Origin: Mesostigma viride
Lineage: Eukaryota > Streptophyta > Mesostigmatophyceae > Mesostigmatales > Mesostigmataceae
Assembly: GCA_009746045.1 (NCBI GenBank)
Contig: RPFO01000065.1
Span: 9,627,101 to 9,691,100, forward strand
Length of the DNA: 64,000 nucleotides
Direction: 5' to 3'
Within the stretch, counting starts at the first letter, position 1, and the number at the start of each line of letters is the position of its first letter. A model generated the notes under the pieces. The model made no database searches, had not been told where the DNA came from, and worked only from the letters and a program-made list of their open reading frames with translations. Positions 22,160 to 33,229 of the stretch are shown in pieces. Position numbers and translations under genes: made by a program.

Positions 22160-22171
22160 CACTAGGAACTC

Positions 22172-22505
22172 GCTACTGAGAAAACTGAGATTTCCTGAGA
22201 TTTCCTGAGATTTCCTGAGAAAAAAACTGAGATTTCCTGAGATTTCCTGAGATGTCCTGAGATTTCCTGAGATTTCCTGAGATTTCCTGAGATTTTCCTG
22301 AGATTTCCTGAGATTTCCTGAGAAAGTGACCTGAGATTTCCTGAGATTGGCCTGATAAAATTGGCTTTTTCTCAGGAAATCTCAGGAAATCTCAGGGCTA
22401 AGTGGAAACTGAGATTTTACGTGGACACTGAGATTTTTTTTTCTCAGGCTGAAAATCTCAGGGCATTTTCTCAGGCGCTGAAAATCTCAGGGCATTTTCT
22501 CAGGC
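22172..22505 (+). repeat. CACTA left subterminal array
   Basis: About 25 copies of TTTCCTGAGA and its inverse TCTCAGGAAA with short spacers, starting right after the left terminal repeat. Such arrays are binding sites for the transposase complex in known CACTA elements. Confidence 0.85.
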
Positions 22506-22985
22506 ATGCAATTGCCAGAATTAAATGTGTATTCTAACAAGCATAACACCATCATGCAATAAATCCAACAATTCATTAATGAATTAAATACGTTATTAGC
22601 ACATCTTGTGGTATTAGGCGTGGCATTCATGGCATCACGCTGTTTGATAGTAATGAACTTATGTTTCATTGTGGCATTCTGCGACTCATCATTTCAATAC
22701 CATCAAAATATAAAACATCGACTCAAAACTGCTCTCATCCTATTTCTGGATTGCTAGCTGATGGCTCATGGCCATATAACAGCTGGCATGCCAGAGCCCA
22801 GCAACGGTGGTTTCACTCAATATTGATGTGTACGTCTTATCGTCGAGCTTGTATGCTCCACGATCTGCATCAAGTCATCCCCCGAAGAAAGAAAGCATAC
22901 AGAAAGCAAGGAGTTAAATTTACAAACATGATAATAATGCCATATGCAACATGATATTCCAAGAATGATATAGAAGGCGGGCATG
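22506..22985. other. CACTA interior, no gene recognised
   Basis: AT-rich, with no coding signal that I can support. Confidence 0.4.
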
Positions 22986-22989
22986 CTGC

Positions 22990-23290
22990 CATGCATTGCG
23001 TGACTGCGTGCAGGCGTGCAGCTAGGTGTGCGTGCGTGGGCGAGTGCGTGCAGTTGTGCATGAGTGCGTTTGTGCAGGCGTGCCTTGGCGGGTGGGTTGA
23101 TGGCTGTGTGCAGGCGTGCGTGCGTGAGTGGGTGCGTGAGAGTGTGCAGCTATGTGTGCGTGTGCGTGCACTTGTGCATGTGCGCGTTTGTGCAGGCGTG
23201 CCTTGGTGGGTGGGTTGATGGCTGCGTGCATGCGTGCGTGCGAGGGTAGGTGCGTGGGAGTGTGCAGCTAGGTGTGCGTGCGTGCAGTCG
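22990..23290 (+). repeat. GTGCGTGCAGGCGTGC-type minisatellite
   Basis: Degenerate G/T/C-rich tandem repeats with two longer near-copies (about 23040-23130 and 23165-23260). Both strands give Cys- or His-rich open frames that are products of the repeat, not genes. Confidence 0.8.
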
Positions 23291-23729
23291 GTGGGCATGG
23301 TGAAGTCTCCGGGGTGTCGCTGTGGACATGGGTGGGGCACTGGACTCGTGAGTGATACCGTTGTGGGAGGTGAATTGGGTGGGTACTCGTGGTCCTGGGT
23401 ATTGTAGAGAGTGTGTGTGTGTGTGTGTTGGACTATTGGGGGGACCCCCCCCTTTGGCGGGGGTCATGGGGGACATTGTTATGGGTTGATTATGTAGTAG
23501 TTGTGAGTCGCAGTTGTAGGTAGCTCGTGCGTAGGTCACAGGTTCGTGTGAGGGTTGGGGATGCTTGGGTTGCGTGGGTGGCTTCAATGGGTACATATGG
23601 TACGTAGGCGGGCTTGCCGGTGGTCGGTGCAGCAGTGTCAGTTATGGTTGAGTGGACAGCTGATTGGTTGCCCCGGAGGCCGGGGTGGATGGTTATGCTT
23701 CACGTGGATGGTGGGGTGGAGTCATCGTA

Positions 23730-24663
23730 CAGTCATTCCCGCGTTAAGTTGCGTTTCTTAAGGTTGCGTTCCCGCGTTAAGTTGCGGCGCCAAAGTTTGG
23801 GGGGCGACCGCAACTTAAGCATGGAGGCCATCGCAACTTAACGCGGTAATGACTCAATTTGTAGGTGTCAGGCCATTTTTGGCCGCGCAGGAGGCCATTT
23901 TTTGCCAAGTTCGGACCCGCTACGGGATTTCAGGCGGCAAAATACGCAAGCCCCACTGGCGCGCAAATTTCCCCGCCTGCTGGCTTAGGTGAAAAGCGCG
24001 AATGCAACCTTACAAATTCAGTTTTGCAGTCTGCGGGCTGCGGTACATAATGAGAATCCACGACCATGTAGCGAGTAGGGTCGATTACGGTAATCAATTG
24101 AGACATCTTGCCGGAAATTACCACCATCAGTCATGCCGAATGCACCACAGAAGGGCAAAGACAAGGTCGTTGAGGCCACAGGCGGGCAGTCTCGCTGCCT
24201 GCACTATGACTGTGGCCTCCATGCTGTTATTATCCTTGTTTACATCCAGGCCATTGACAGTAAATGAAGCTTCCCTCACGACTGTTCCCATGTTTTGTCA
24301 CAATCAAACGTGAAGCCGGCTAGCAATTAAGTAACCTGCCAAAAACTGAGAGAGCCGAAGTCAGAGGGTTAAAACACACATTCAGTTGTAGTATAAAACG
24401 CAGGCACCGCGCGTGGCTTCCCACGGCGTGTTTTGCAGCCCGCCTTCAGTTGTCCAAAATATCTGGCCTGGAAAATGGACTTTGGCCGGCTTTGACGCTG
24501 CAGCTGGATCGGGCTTGACGAGAGCTGTCGAATGCCGTGTAGAAGTCAGTCAGAGGAGGAGGTGGTGGGCTGCTAGCCTAATTCTACCGTTAAGTTGCGT
24601 TCCCGCGTTAAGTTGCGGCGCCAAGTTTTAGGGGGCGATCGCAACTTAACGCGGGAATGACTG
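23730..24663. mobile_element. TA-flanked inverted-repeat element (MITE-like), copy 2
   Basis: Starts CAGTCATTCCCGCGTTAAG and ends with the inverse, flanked by TA (23728-23729, 24664-24665). It shares its ends and an internal block (GCTGCAGCTGGATCGGGCTT, GGGCTGCTAGCCTAATTCTA) with 9457-10594. It is inserted in the CACTA transposon. Confidence 0.85.
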
Positions 24664-26040
24664 TATGTTGGGGCAGCGGGGGGCGGGGTGGGCGGGGTGC
24701 AGTGGTGTAGGGGAACCTCGTTGTGGGGCGGTAGGTTTGTTTAGTAGGTGGTTTGTTATGTTGGTGTGGAAGGTGGTGTATGTAATACGGAAGGGTGGTA
24801 GTCAGATAGGTTGGTTTGGGGGGACTCAAGGTGGATGGTCGGGTGGGTCATCGGATGGTTTGGGGGAGGAGGGCGGTGTTACGGTGTTGTGGGGGACCTC
24901 AGCGTGGGGGCGAGAGTAGTCCGTAGTCAGGTGGGGATGGATAACGGCATGTGGATGTCTGTGACGTATATTTGTGGGTGGGGCGGGTATGGAACAGGCA
25001 GGGGAGTGGGGCGAGTGGGAGTTAGCGGGGTGGAGGGTGCTGGCATTGTGGCGGGATGGTTGGAGGCACATGGACACACGTAATGGCAAGAGTAACTGCA
25101 TGCATAGCAACATTGGACCAGCTGTTCCTAGAACATCTGCAACCCTCAGCATGCAACAACCAACAGCAACTGACAACTGCCGACAGTGACAACGTTAGCA
25201 AGATGTGACGCCAAGTCCACTGGAGACCCCGATGTAATTTCAGGTGGTTCCCAGTCCTGCCGTGTACTTCACTTAATTCAGGGCCGCACACTTCGTTTGG
25301 TGCAGCAAGGGCTCGTGGCCGGTATGGTGGTAGCCGGTAGGCTTGATTGCCATGGATATCCGGCGTGGCGGAGGGGCCGCAGGGAGCGAGGCACCATGGA
25401 GGAGGCGATGGAGCGATTGAAGAAATGTAGGCAGTAGCCCGGTGCCCAGCAGCAGCGGAAGTGGAAATATTGCTTGACGCGGTGCGTGCGGTGGGATGGG
25501 TAGGCACTGCCTGCCATCACCCGGACATTTCCTGTAACGGCACAGCCCGCAGTCGGCCATATTGGAGCAGACGGGCCTTGCTGCGAATCGAGGGCGTGAT
25601 ATTGCACGGGAAAAATCATGCCGAGAGTCTCAGGGCGTCTCGCATGGCGACAGCTGCAGCGTGAGGGCCGACAAGCTCGAGATGCAGGTCTCGTCGGTAC
25701 ATGTGGGCCACTGGTGAGGTCGCCAATGTGATGGAGCCCTCTCCATCGTGCCAGTCGGACATCACTCAACAGCCAACAACGATCTTTTGTGCGACCAGCA
25801 GCCTCCGAATTCCCCAAGTCCGGACTCCGGACGCAGCGCCCCTCTCCAACGGACTGCACGCGGAAATTTGAAATTCAGCCCGAAGGGCACGCGCCGCGCC
25901 AGAGCTAGCACAGGAAGTGGACGTTGCACGTGAATTGGAGAACGCCACCGTGACAAAGACCAAGGCGATAACGGCAGGTACGCAGCCTTGGCAGCGCCAT
26001 AATTTTACTTGGACACCATGCGCGGTGCTGTAGGCAGCCA
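24664..26040. other. CACTA interior, no gene recognised
   Basis: G-rich on the plus strand to about 25080, then mixed. Open frames of 100-190 codons exist on the minus strand but overlap each other in several frames and carry no motif I know. No CACTA transposase signature was found. Confidence 0.4.
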
Positions 26041-26184
26041 TATATATATATTAAAAATATAATTACTTACAGCAGAGTGAAATCACTCAAACCAAAACAA
26101 ACGCCCAGCTAGAAACCTATATACAGAGCCATGTCAAAGCTCTATACTACGATAAGACCAATGGAAACGCCTAACGGGAGGAAC

Positions 26185-26423
26185 CTAATAGCCCTGCTGC
26201 ACCGCAAAATCAGCCCGCGTACGGCGGAGCATGATGTCAGCCATGGCCCGAGTCAGCGCCACCGACAAGCGCTGACGCCAATATGACGTCCAGGTCCGCG
26301 CCGACCATGGGGCCCGCTGGCCCTCCAGGTCCAGCCGGTCCTCCCGGAGCCGGCAACACTCCTTGAAGAAGGCGGAGGTCAGGGGCCCCATGGCCCCAAA
26401 CTCCTCCAGGACAAAGGGCACCA
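26185..26423 (-). pseudogene. Restriction-endonuclease-like domain, C-terminal half
   Basis: Reads VPFVLEEFGAMGPLTSAFFK, then TWTSYWRQRLSVALTRAMAD, ending QQGY-stop. These phrases resemble the C-terminal region of site-specific LINE or related polyproteins with a restriction-endonuclease-like domain. The N-terminal half is at 40471-40667. The assignment rests on pattern memory only. Confidence 0.45.
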
Positions 26424-27039
26424 AGTTGAATGAGAGTTTACCACCGAGGGAATCCATGGCTCTTGCAGGAAAGTTGCCTTTATTATAATGAGCAAACACA
26501 GACGTAAGTCACGTCAAGTCCGAGACTGCACGTAGCACAGACGACAGGGTCGTTATGCCAAGAGAGCGTGCACGCAAGAGCTAGCGCCCCAGTGTGACCA
26601 AGTCACTCATATAGCTTGCTAGGGACGCGTCCAAGTATTCAGCTGCACTGTCACAGCTGAACTGTCAATCAATTGATTACACAGACTCTGGCACGCCTTT
26701 GGCGCGCAGATCTATCAATTGTCCATACGGCTAGTCCTGTGGACCTATCCGTACACTAGTCAGCATCAACTGTCTCATAGGTCCTGGCGCGCTACAGTGC
26801 GCCTACCTATCAATTGACCATCAAGTCCTGTACAAGTCCTGTCAACGTCCTGCGGACTATCAAAGTGACACTTGTACATCCTGTGTCCGTACGCGCCCAC
26901 AGTGGCGCGCCGGGTACTGTCGGCACAGCCTAGGAAACGTCATAACTTTTACGTTCCTTAACCAAATGAGGCGTTCAAGGTGCCGTTGGAAAGAGCGTAA
27001 CAATCTCTATCCATCTAACGTAAATCCTTTACGTTAACT
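26424..27039 (-). repeat. Copia 2 3' LTR
   Basis: 616 bp, identical by eye to 39855-40470. It is preceded (minus strand) by the purine-rich tract AAAGAAAAGAAGGGATTGG. Confidence 0.9.
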
Positions 27040-27463
27040 CCAATCCCTTCTTTTCTTTAGGGATTACATCCCCTGCCAGGGACCCTTGAAGTAGCTTGAA
27101 ATGTCCTTCACTCCAGCTTGAAGCTTGAACAGATGTCTTTAATGGCCAATGCCATTCCCCCAGCCCTTTCTTTTAAGGAACTGGAAAAGAAACAGATCTG
27201 CCACAGGGAAAACCATTTCATGAGAAATGGATAAAAACCTATGGAAGTGGCATTACAGAGTACCACCAGATATTAGAAACACACAAAATTAAATACATAC
27301 AGGTTAATTCTATGAGGTCTTCTCCAGGAATTAATCCCATCACCTCGGTAGAGCCTCCAGTACAATGACCTTCTGGCGGTGAGTTACATTAATCCCAGAT
27401 ACTAATCCCATAAAACCCAGTACATATCTAATATAAGCACAATAAATCCATGACAATTGAAAT

Positions 27464-27892
27464 AGTTGTGCTCCCGAGTGGCATCTATCCGCTGGCCGGT
27501 AGTCGCCGGCCTGGGCGCCTAGTCAGGTGGGCATCAAAGATTGGTGTCTAGATGCTAGTCGGTGCCTAAGCAAGGTACGGAAGCCAGTGCGCGCCGGGAC
27601 GGTCAGAGAACCGTCGCCCTCGGTAGCACAGATCCGCTGAGTGCCGGTAGTCTCGGGTTAGAGGCTCGAGCATGCACTATCGGGTAGCCTACCGGTAGTC
27701 TCGGGTTAGAGGCTCGAGCATGCCTTATCGGTTAGCGCCGCGCCGCTGAGCTCCTTGCGGCCTGGCCAGCTGCAAGGGTTCAATAGCAATCAGTGGCGGC
27801 TGCGGGCTCAGCCTCCCACAATCGGTTCCCCAAACAACAAAAATCCCGTCTCCATCGCCGGCGTGCTAGCCAGCGGTGAAGGGCATTCAACT
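27464..27892 (+). repeat. Copia 1 5' LTR
   Basis: Starts AGTTGTGCTCCCGAG and ends GGGCATTCAACT. It contains an internal 50-bp near-duplicate (CCGGTAGTCTCGGGTTAGAG, twice). A purine/pyrimidine primer-binding site was not identified after it. Confidence 0.92.
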
Positions 27893-28027
27893 TGTATTCA
27901 CAACAGTCAACATTACCGTTGACCATTTTTCTGGGCTCATGGCGCGTGGCGCGGAGCGAACGCAGCTGCAACCCAGGACCAGGGAACGCAAGCATCAACT
28001 CCGGCGGATGGGAGTGGCGCAGCCACC

Positions 28028-29143
28028 GTGGCGACTGAGCCAGCTGGTGGCTCGGTCAGCACAGCTCCGGGGCAGCAGTCAGCACCAACTGCCCGGAAAG
28101 TTTTCAAGAAAGAAGAGCTGCCAAGTAAGCTGCCAGAAATTCTGACGCCGTCCGCCGTGGAGGAGTTTATTAACAGCCTGGGCGAGCTCCGGCAGGACTA
28201 CAACGAACTGTCCGACGCAGTTTTCCTCACCAAGCTGCGCCGGTCAGAGGTATGCAACGAGGCTACGGGTAATGCGGACGTGCGAGGGGTCATTATCAAC
28301 GCCAGCAAAGAGGCGTGGACCTGGCCCGACACAGTGAAGGCCCTGCAAGAGGTGCTCGACACCTCAAGCTTTCCTGACGAGGAAAAGGAGGGGCAGGCGC
28401 TGGTGCGCAACCTGTCGCTTGACCCGAATTACCTCAGCTCGGACATGGCCAGATTCGCGGCCCAGGTCCGGAGCAAGGGTGTCTTGAAGCACATGAGTAG
28501 CGAATATTTACTCAGCGCAGTTCTGGATGCGCTGGGGCTGACGCCAGAGAGCCGTGCCAATGTCAAGGCCGGTCTCGGCATGAAAATTGCGCTAGCTTCT
28601 TCCGTGGTAGTGGGCACCCCGGACGACCAGAAACGGTTCAACGCAGCCATGGCGCACCTCCGAGAGATGTTCAAGGACCGGGGCGGCCCCAGGCGTAACA
28701 ACAAGCTGCCGACAGTTGCTCAGGTAAACCCTGTGCCTGCCTCGACCCCGCCAGCAGCTTCTCTGTCGGACTTGACCACTCTTGTTACCCAGCTGTCCAC
28801 GACGGTGGCCGACAACGTGGTGCGAATGTTGGGTGGCAAACGCCGAGCTCGCGGTGGTCGGCACAACCAGAACGCGTCCAGCAAACGCGGGCCGGGAGGC
28901 GGTCAGGGCAAGCAGCCTCGACAGGAGGGCGGCGCTGGCAGGCAGCAACAGCAGCAGGGTGGCGTCCCCAAGGAGAAGGTCGTCTGCGAGCGGTGCACCG
29001 GCGTGGGGCACACCGAGGCCAACTGCACGCTGCGGCTGGACCTCGGCAAGGCGACTCGAGTGTGCCGGCGCTGCTGGGCGGTTCGGCTTCCTGGACACGA
29101 CCCCAACACATGCCGCGCCCCACGGCCAGCCATGCCCAAGTGA
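28028..29143 (+). CDS. Copia 1 gag
   Basis: 371 codons. It starts MATEPAGGSVSTAPGQQSAP, and a helical body (about residues 30-220) resembles the Copia gag (UBN2-like) core. A basic Gly/Arg/Gln-rich stretch (about 275-320) follows, then the zinc knuckle CERCTGVGHTEANC (C-x2-C-x4-H-x4-C) and a second, irregular Cys/His cluster (CRRCWAVRLPGHDPNTC). It would coat the RNA and form the particle. It ends in TGA followed by C, with the pol frame continuing in register. Confidence 0.85.
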   Translation: MATEPAGGSVSTAPGQQSAPTARKVFKKEELPSKLPEILTPSAVEEFINSLGELRQDYNELSDAVFLTKLRRSEVCNEATGNADVRGVIINASKEAWTWPDTVKALQEVLDTSSFPDEEKEGQALVRNLSLDPNYLSSDMARFAAQVRSKGVLKHMSSEYLLSAVLDALGLTPESRANVKAGLGMKIALASSVVVGTPDDQKRFNAAMAHLREMFKDRGGPRRNNKLPTVAQVNPVPASTPPAASLSDLTTLVTQLSTTVADNVVRMLGGKRRARGGRHNQNASSKRGPGGGQGKQPRQEGGAGRQQQQQGGVPKEKVVCERCTGVGHTEANCTLRLDLGKATRVCRRCWAVRLPGHDPNTCRAPRPAMPK

Positions 29144-30948
29144 CGTCATAGAGGTGATGTGTGTCGCGGTGAGTCGGCTAGGCGTGAGGATGCTGTGCCT
29201 TGTAGTCCTAATGTTCCCACGTCCGTGGTTCAGAATGGAAGTGCAAGTGCTGCAGCTGATCAGGAGTGCGTGCCCAGCGTGGTCGCAATAGAGCCTGAAC
29301 ACGCCCTTCCGGAGCTCACCCCTTCAGGTGAGATAGTGCCGGCAGATGCCGAGGTAGCCCCTCACGTAGACGTGGAGTTGGGTCGCCGCCTCAGTAAGGC
29401 CTCACTAGAGCACATTGCCGACAGGAATGCACATGCAGAGAGCTTGGCGGGGCAGGTGCCTAGCATAGAAGGGGATGGCACCACCCCCACGGCCATAGGA
29501 TTGCGGATGCTTGCTCACCAGATTCACCTTGCGGTGGGTCATGTGGCGGGGCAAACGCTAGACTGGGCGACTCGGCTTATGGGGGCGCCGGGGTTGAAGG
29601 TCGCTCAGGCGGAGTTAGAGGAGTGCCACGCATGCGCAAGTGTCAGGAAGAAGCGTAGGCGCTGGCATGCTAAGACTCCTTCCCCGTACCGGGGGAGGTT
29701 AGTGGGGGATGTCATGCATTTGGAGGAGGGGGACTATTATTTGGTCTTGATGGATCGCTATACCAAGTTCCTAGCCATCGAGCCCCTGCCAAGCATGGTA
29801 GAGGAGTCCTTGTGGCGGGGGCTGCGCATTGCCATGTCTCACTTCTTTCCCATTTCTGAGGTCATGTTGGACCAACAATTTGATTGCATTGTGGGGCGGG
29901 AGGGCTGTGAGATGGTGGTTATTGCTGGGCGGCAGGACCATGGCAACTTGGGGCTGATTGATAGGCACATCAGCAGCGTAAAGGGCATGGCAGCCAAGCA
30001 GCAGGCCAGCGGGTTAGGATTCAAGCCCGCGGGGCAGCCTTATGCACAACGCGCGCTGTGGTGCCGCTTGCTCATGGACAAGTACAACAGCCAGGTGCTT
30101 TTCAAGCTGCCCCAGGGACTAGGTCTTATTACCGCGCGGGGGCTGCAGTCGGGCATTTACCCTCCGGACGTGGCAGACCATTGGGAGGCCCACCTCGCTA
30201 CCACCGCTGAGGTTAGGCGGCAGTTAGACCGCACCCAGCCTGACTTGTCGCAGGAGTGGGAGCTGGGGGAGTTGGTCTTGTTTCACAAGGAGAATTCCTT
30301 TGGCAAGCGGGGGCAGATGCAAGGGCCAGGCATGGTGGTGGATTTGGACTGGGTGCATAGGCGGGTGAAGGTGCACTGGGAGCATAGGGACTATCTCATC
30401 CCGTGGGATAAGGTGTATCGGTACAAGGCGTCCGATGCCCAGGTCCAGGCGGCCAAGGAGCACAGCCGCCAGCTCGGTTGGGATGTGGATAGCCGGCCGG
30501 CCAAGCGGGCCCGGCTGGAACCTGTCCTACCCACCCCACTTGGGGTGGCTGTGCATGATGCGCTTGTTGCCCACCCCCCTGCAGGCGCCGCGCCGGAGCA
30601 AGTCCCCGGGGTCGACGCGGGGGCGCTACCTCAGCCCCTCCCCGCGACCCCAGCAGCGCCCACCGTGGCGGCGCCGGACACATCGTCAGGCGCGGGCGTG
30701 GGCTCCCAGCTGGCCCACGTCCTCCGACAGCTGCTCAAGGCGGACAAGCTCAAGGCGGCGGCAGCGGGGGGTGCGGCACAAGTCAGCCGCGTCATGCCAG
30801 ATAAGTGCCCCACGGTTGTGACTGAAGCTCATGATGTTCCCTCTAGGCATATTGCGGCCATAGATACCATGGCAGGCGTGTCTATCACGAGCCCGGCGGC
30901 GGCCGAGGCCTATTACCCTTTGCTGCCCAGTAGTTGGAAGGAGTTGCG
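29144..30948 (+). CDS. Copia 1 pol, integrase and first part of protease
   Basis: In the same frame as gag after the TGA at 29141-29143. Integrase zinc domain: HLAVGH...ECHAC (about 29540-29640). Catalytic core: first Asp in LVLMDRYTKF, second in VMLDQQFD (about 29870). At the third position the usual Glu is Asp (GLIDRHISSVK, 29960-29962). The DNA-binding part follows (WELGELVLFHKE, KRGQMQGPGMVV). After a Pro/Ala linker the protease begins (AAIDTMAGVSI, about 30855), so protease lies after integrase. The frame is lost in a G-rich run near 30946 and continues in another frame. Confidence 0.8.
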
Positions 30949-32892
30949 GGGTTTGACGGGCAGCGGGCCTATAAGGTGGCTGGGCAGGTGCTCATGCCCA
31001 TCCTAGGGGTAGATGTCCCTGTGCAAGTGCTAGAGGGTTACAAGGGGATCACCCTCATAGGTAACCCTTTTGTTTCCCTCCCCGGGTTTTCTGTGTCAGC
31101 CGGCTTGGTGACCCTCGAGGGGGTGGGGAGCATAGGCTTGTACCAATATCACGTAGCGCTTGCAGCCCTCACGGGCCGGGGTCCCCCCGAGGCTATTAAT
31201 CACCCTGAGGATTATGCCACTGCAGTAGGGGCCATTCGCGGGGCGGAATATACGGCAGAGCCGCTGGTAGCCGATGTCACGCAGCCGCAGAAGTGTCACC
31301 CCAGCAGTCTTGGCATTTTTCCCTGGAGCATCGCCACTAAATCTCCTGTTAGTTATCCGCAGTTTAAGGAGGACTGCCGTGACCCTGTCAAGTTCCATAA
31401 GTGGCGCGCGGCTTTCTTGCGCGCGCAGCTGGAGTGGGCGATGTATGGGGTGTATGGGGAGTTGATGGAGGTGCCGCAAGGGGCGGTAAAGCTGAACTTG
31501 AAGTTTGTGCTCAAGTATAAGCAGGTCCTCCCCACTGACCCTGTCACATTTCATGTACGGCCCTGTGTCACGGAGTTTAGGGGCTCGTCTGAGTTGTCGG
31601 AGGAGGAATTGTTTACGCCCGGGCTGTCGCAGACCACTAGCCGGGTGTTAACATCGGTGTTCTTGGGGCTGTTGGATCGGGGGTTGGACTATGCCATGGC
31701 CTGCTCAGATTTTCAGCGGGCCTTTCTCCATAGCGACCCGGCAGTGGCCGAGGAAGTGTGGCGTGGCACGGTGTATGTGGTCAAGGTCCCTTTGGTGTGG
31801 CAGGGGGAGCTGCGGTGTGTGTACTTGCGGCTTCTCCTTGGTGTGGAGGGCCTGCAGTCTAGCCCCATCATCTTTCGCAAGACGGCTGAACGCATCTTTG
31901 CTAGCATGGGGGCGGTGTTTTCCCGCATCGATAGCAACCTCTTTCACATCCACACACCCAACCCACACGAGCCCGCGTTCATGCAATGGCATGGGGATGA
32001 CTGGCGGCTTATTGGACCCCGGGCGTGGGTCCGGCAGTTCATAACCGCTGTGGCCAAGCTTTTGCCCACTAGCCGCACGTTGTGGCTGGACCCCGACACC
32101 CCCGTCCCTTTCTGTGGCCTAACCTACACTTTGCACCGCACACCGGTTGGCTGGTGCATTGACATGGCGGCCAAGCAGGAATACGCCGACAAGCTCGCGC
32201 AATCGCTGCCTGAGCGGCTGGATGCGTCCGCGGGACCGCACTTGCGCGGCCAGCTGGGGTGGCTCGCGGGCACGGTGCGACCCGACCTGTCCATCTACGC
32301 GCGTGCGCCCGACGCCGTGCTTGCGGGCATGGGAGCGCAGCATCTTCGGACGCAAGTCTTGGCGTCACCGGGCCTGCGCGTGTGGGGGGTTGATATCACC
32401 CGCCCGGTGGCAATGACCATTTACTCTGACGCGAACCTGGAGTCGCGTACCATCACGCAGCTGCGCGCGCGGGAGGCGGCCATCTTTTTTCTTGATAGCC
32501 CCACTGGGCAGCCCACTATTGTCGACTGGTATAGCCGCATCCATCAGCGGGTAGTGGTAGACAGCAATCGCGCGGAGTGTCGCGCGTTCATTTCCGCTGT
32601 CGACCATGCGTGTTATGTGCAGCATCTTTTGCAATGGATTGCGGATAAGGCCCGCGTGGCGCTGTCGCTCCGCATGCGGCTGTGCACAGATAGCAAGTCA
32701 ATAATTGAGTTTCTGAATAACCCGCTCGCCTCCACCACCAAACTAGATTACCTTGTGTTGGCCGAGTCCGCCACGGTGTTGGATGAGCGGCGGTGGATCC
32801 CCGAGAGCGAGAATATTGCCGATGCCTTGACCAAGCCAGCGATGCTGTCGGGGCCTCAGTACAAGCTGCTGCGGCAGCTCATGATGACATGA
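30949..32892 (+). CDS. Copia 1 pol, end of protease, RT and RNase H
   Basis: Opens with the second half of the protease (VLMPILGVDVPVQVLEGYKG, then ITLIGNPFV). RT: ACSDFQRAFLHSD (first Asp), LLLGVEGLQSSPI and WHGDDWRLI (catalytic DD at 31996-32001, with Gly in place of the usual Val of YVDD). RNase H: TIYSDANLES, AECRAF, LCTDSKSI and ENIADALTKP-AMLSGPQY, the classic Copia end. The stop is at 32890-32892. A 338-bp 3' UTR follows to the LTR. Apart from the shift near 30946 the pol looks intact. Confidence 0.88.
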   Translation, partial: GFDGQRAYKVAGQVLMPILGVDVPVQVLEGYKGITLIGNPFVSLPGFSVSAGLVTLEGVGSIGLYQYHVALAALTGRGPPEAINHPEDYATAVGAIRGAEYTAEPLVADVTQPQKCHPSSLGIFPWSIATKSPVSYPQFKEDCRDPVKFHKWRAAFLRAQLEWAMYGVYGELMEVPQGAVKLNLKFVLKYKQVLPTDPVTFHVRPCVTEFRGSSELSEEELFTPGLSQTTSRVLTSVFLGLLDRGLDYAMACSDFQRAFLHSDPAVAEEVWRGTVYVVKVPLVWQGELRCVYLRLLLGVEGLQSSPIIFRKTAERIFASMGAVFSRIDSNLFHIHTPNPHEPAFMQWHGDDWRLIGPRAWVRQFITAVAKLLPTSRTLWLDPDTPVPFCGLTYTLHRTPVGWCIDMAAKQEYADKLAQSLPERLDASAGPHLRGQLGWLAGTVRPDLSIYARAPDAVLAGMGAQHLRTQVLASPGLRVWGVDITRPVAMTIYSDANLESRTITQLRAREAAIFFLDSPTGQPTIVDWYSRIHQRVVVDSNRAECRAFISAVDHACYVQHLLQWIADKARVALSLRMRLCTDSKSIIEFLNNPLASTTKLDYLVLAESATVLDERRWIPESENIADALTKPAMLSGPQYKLLRQLMMT

Positions 32893-33229
32893 GTTTTTTT
32901 TACCGTGTGACCTGTCGTCTTTTTGCATGGGAATGGGCGCTTCTTTCATCTGTGAATACATTTCCCTAGACCTGACAGGCGGCCAGTGTGCCTAATAATG
33001 ATGCATGTGGTGCAGTTGCACCCAAGTAGAAAAGGAGGCCGGGAGCAAAGCCCGGGTGTTTTTGGCGTGCTCAGATCCCAGCGTAGGGCACCCTCCTTGG
33101 GGTTTAGGATTTGGGGACGGTCAGTGTGCCGTTACGTGTTTCTCTACTTGAACGTACGTAGGGTCAGTGCTACCCTATTGCCCCTCGCTTTAAATAATTT
33201 ATGATAATTATTTAAAAAGAAAGTATGGG

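Noticed and set aside
22991-23596. Cys-rich plus-strand and His/Thr-rich minus-strand frames
   Set aside because: Both arise from GTGCGTGC-type tandem repeats.
25022-25859. Minus-strand frames of 160 and 193 codons as a possible CACTA transposase
   Set aside because: They overlap in different frames, show no D-D-E or zinc motif, and read like GC-driven chance frames.
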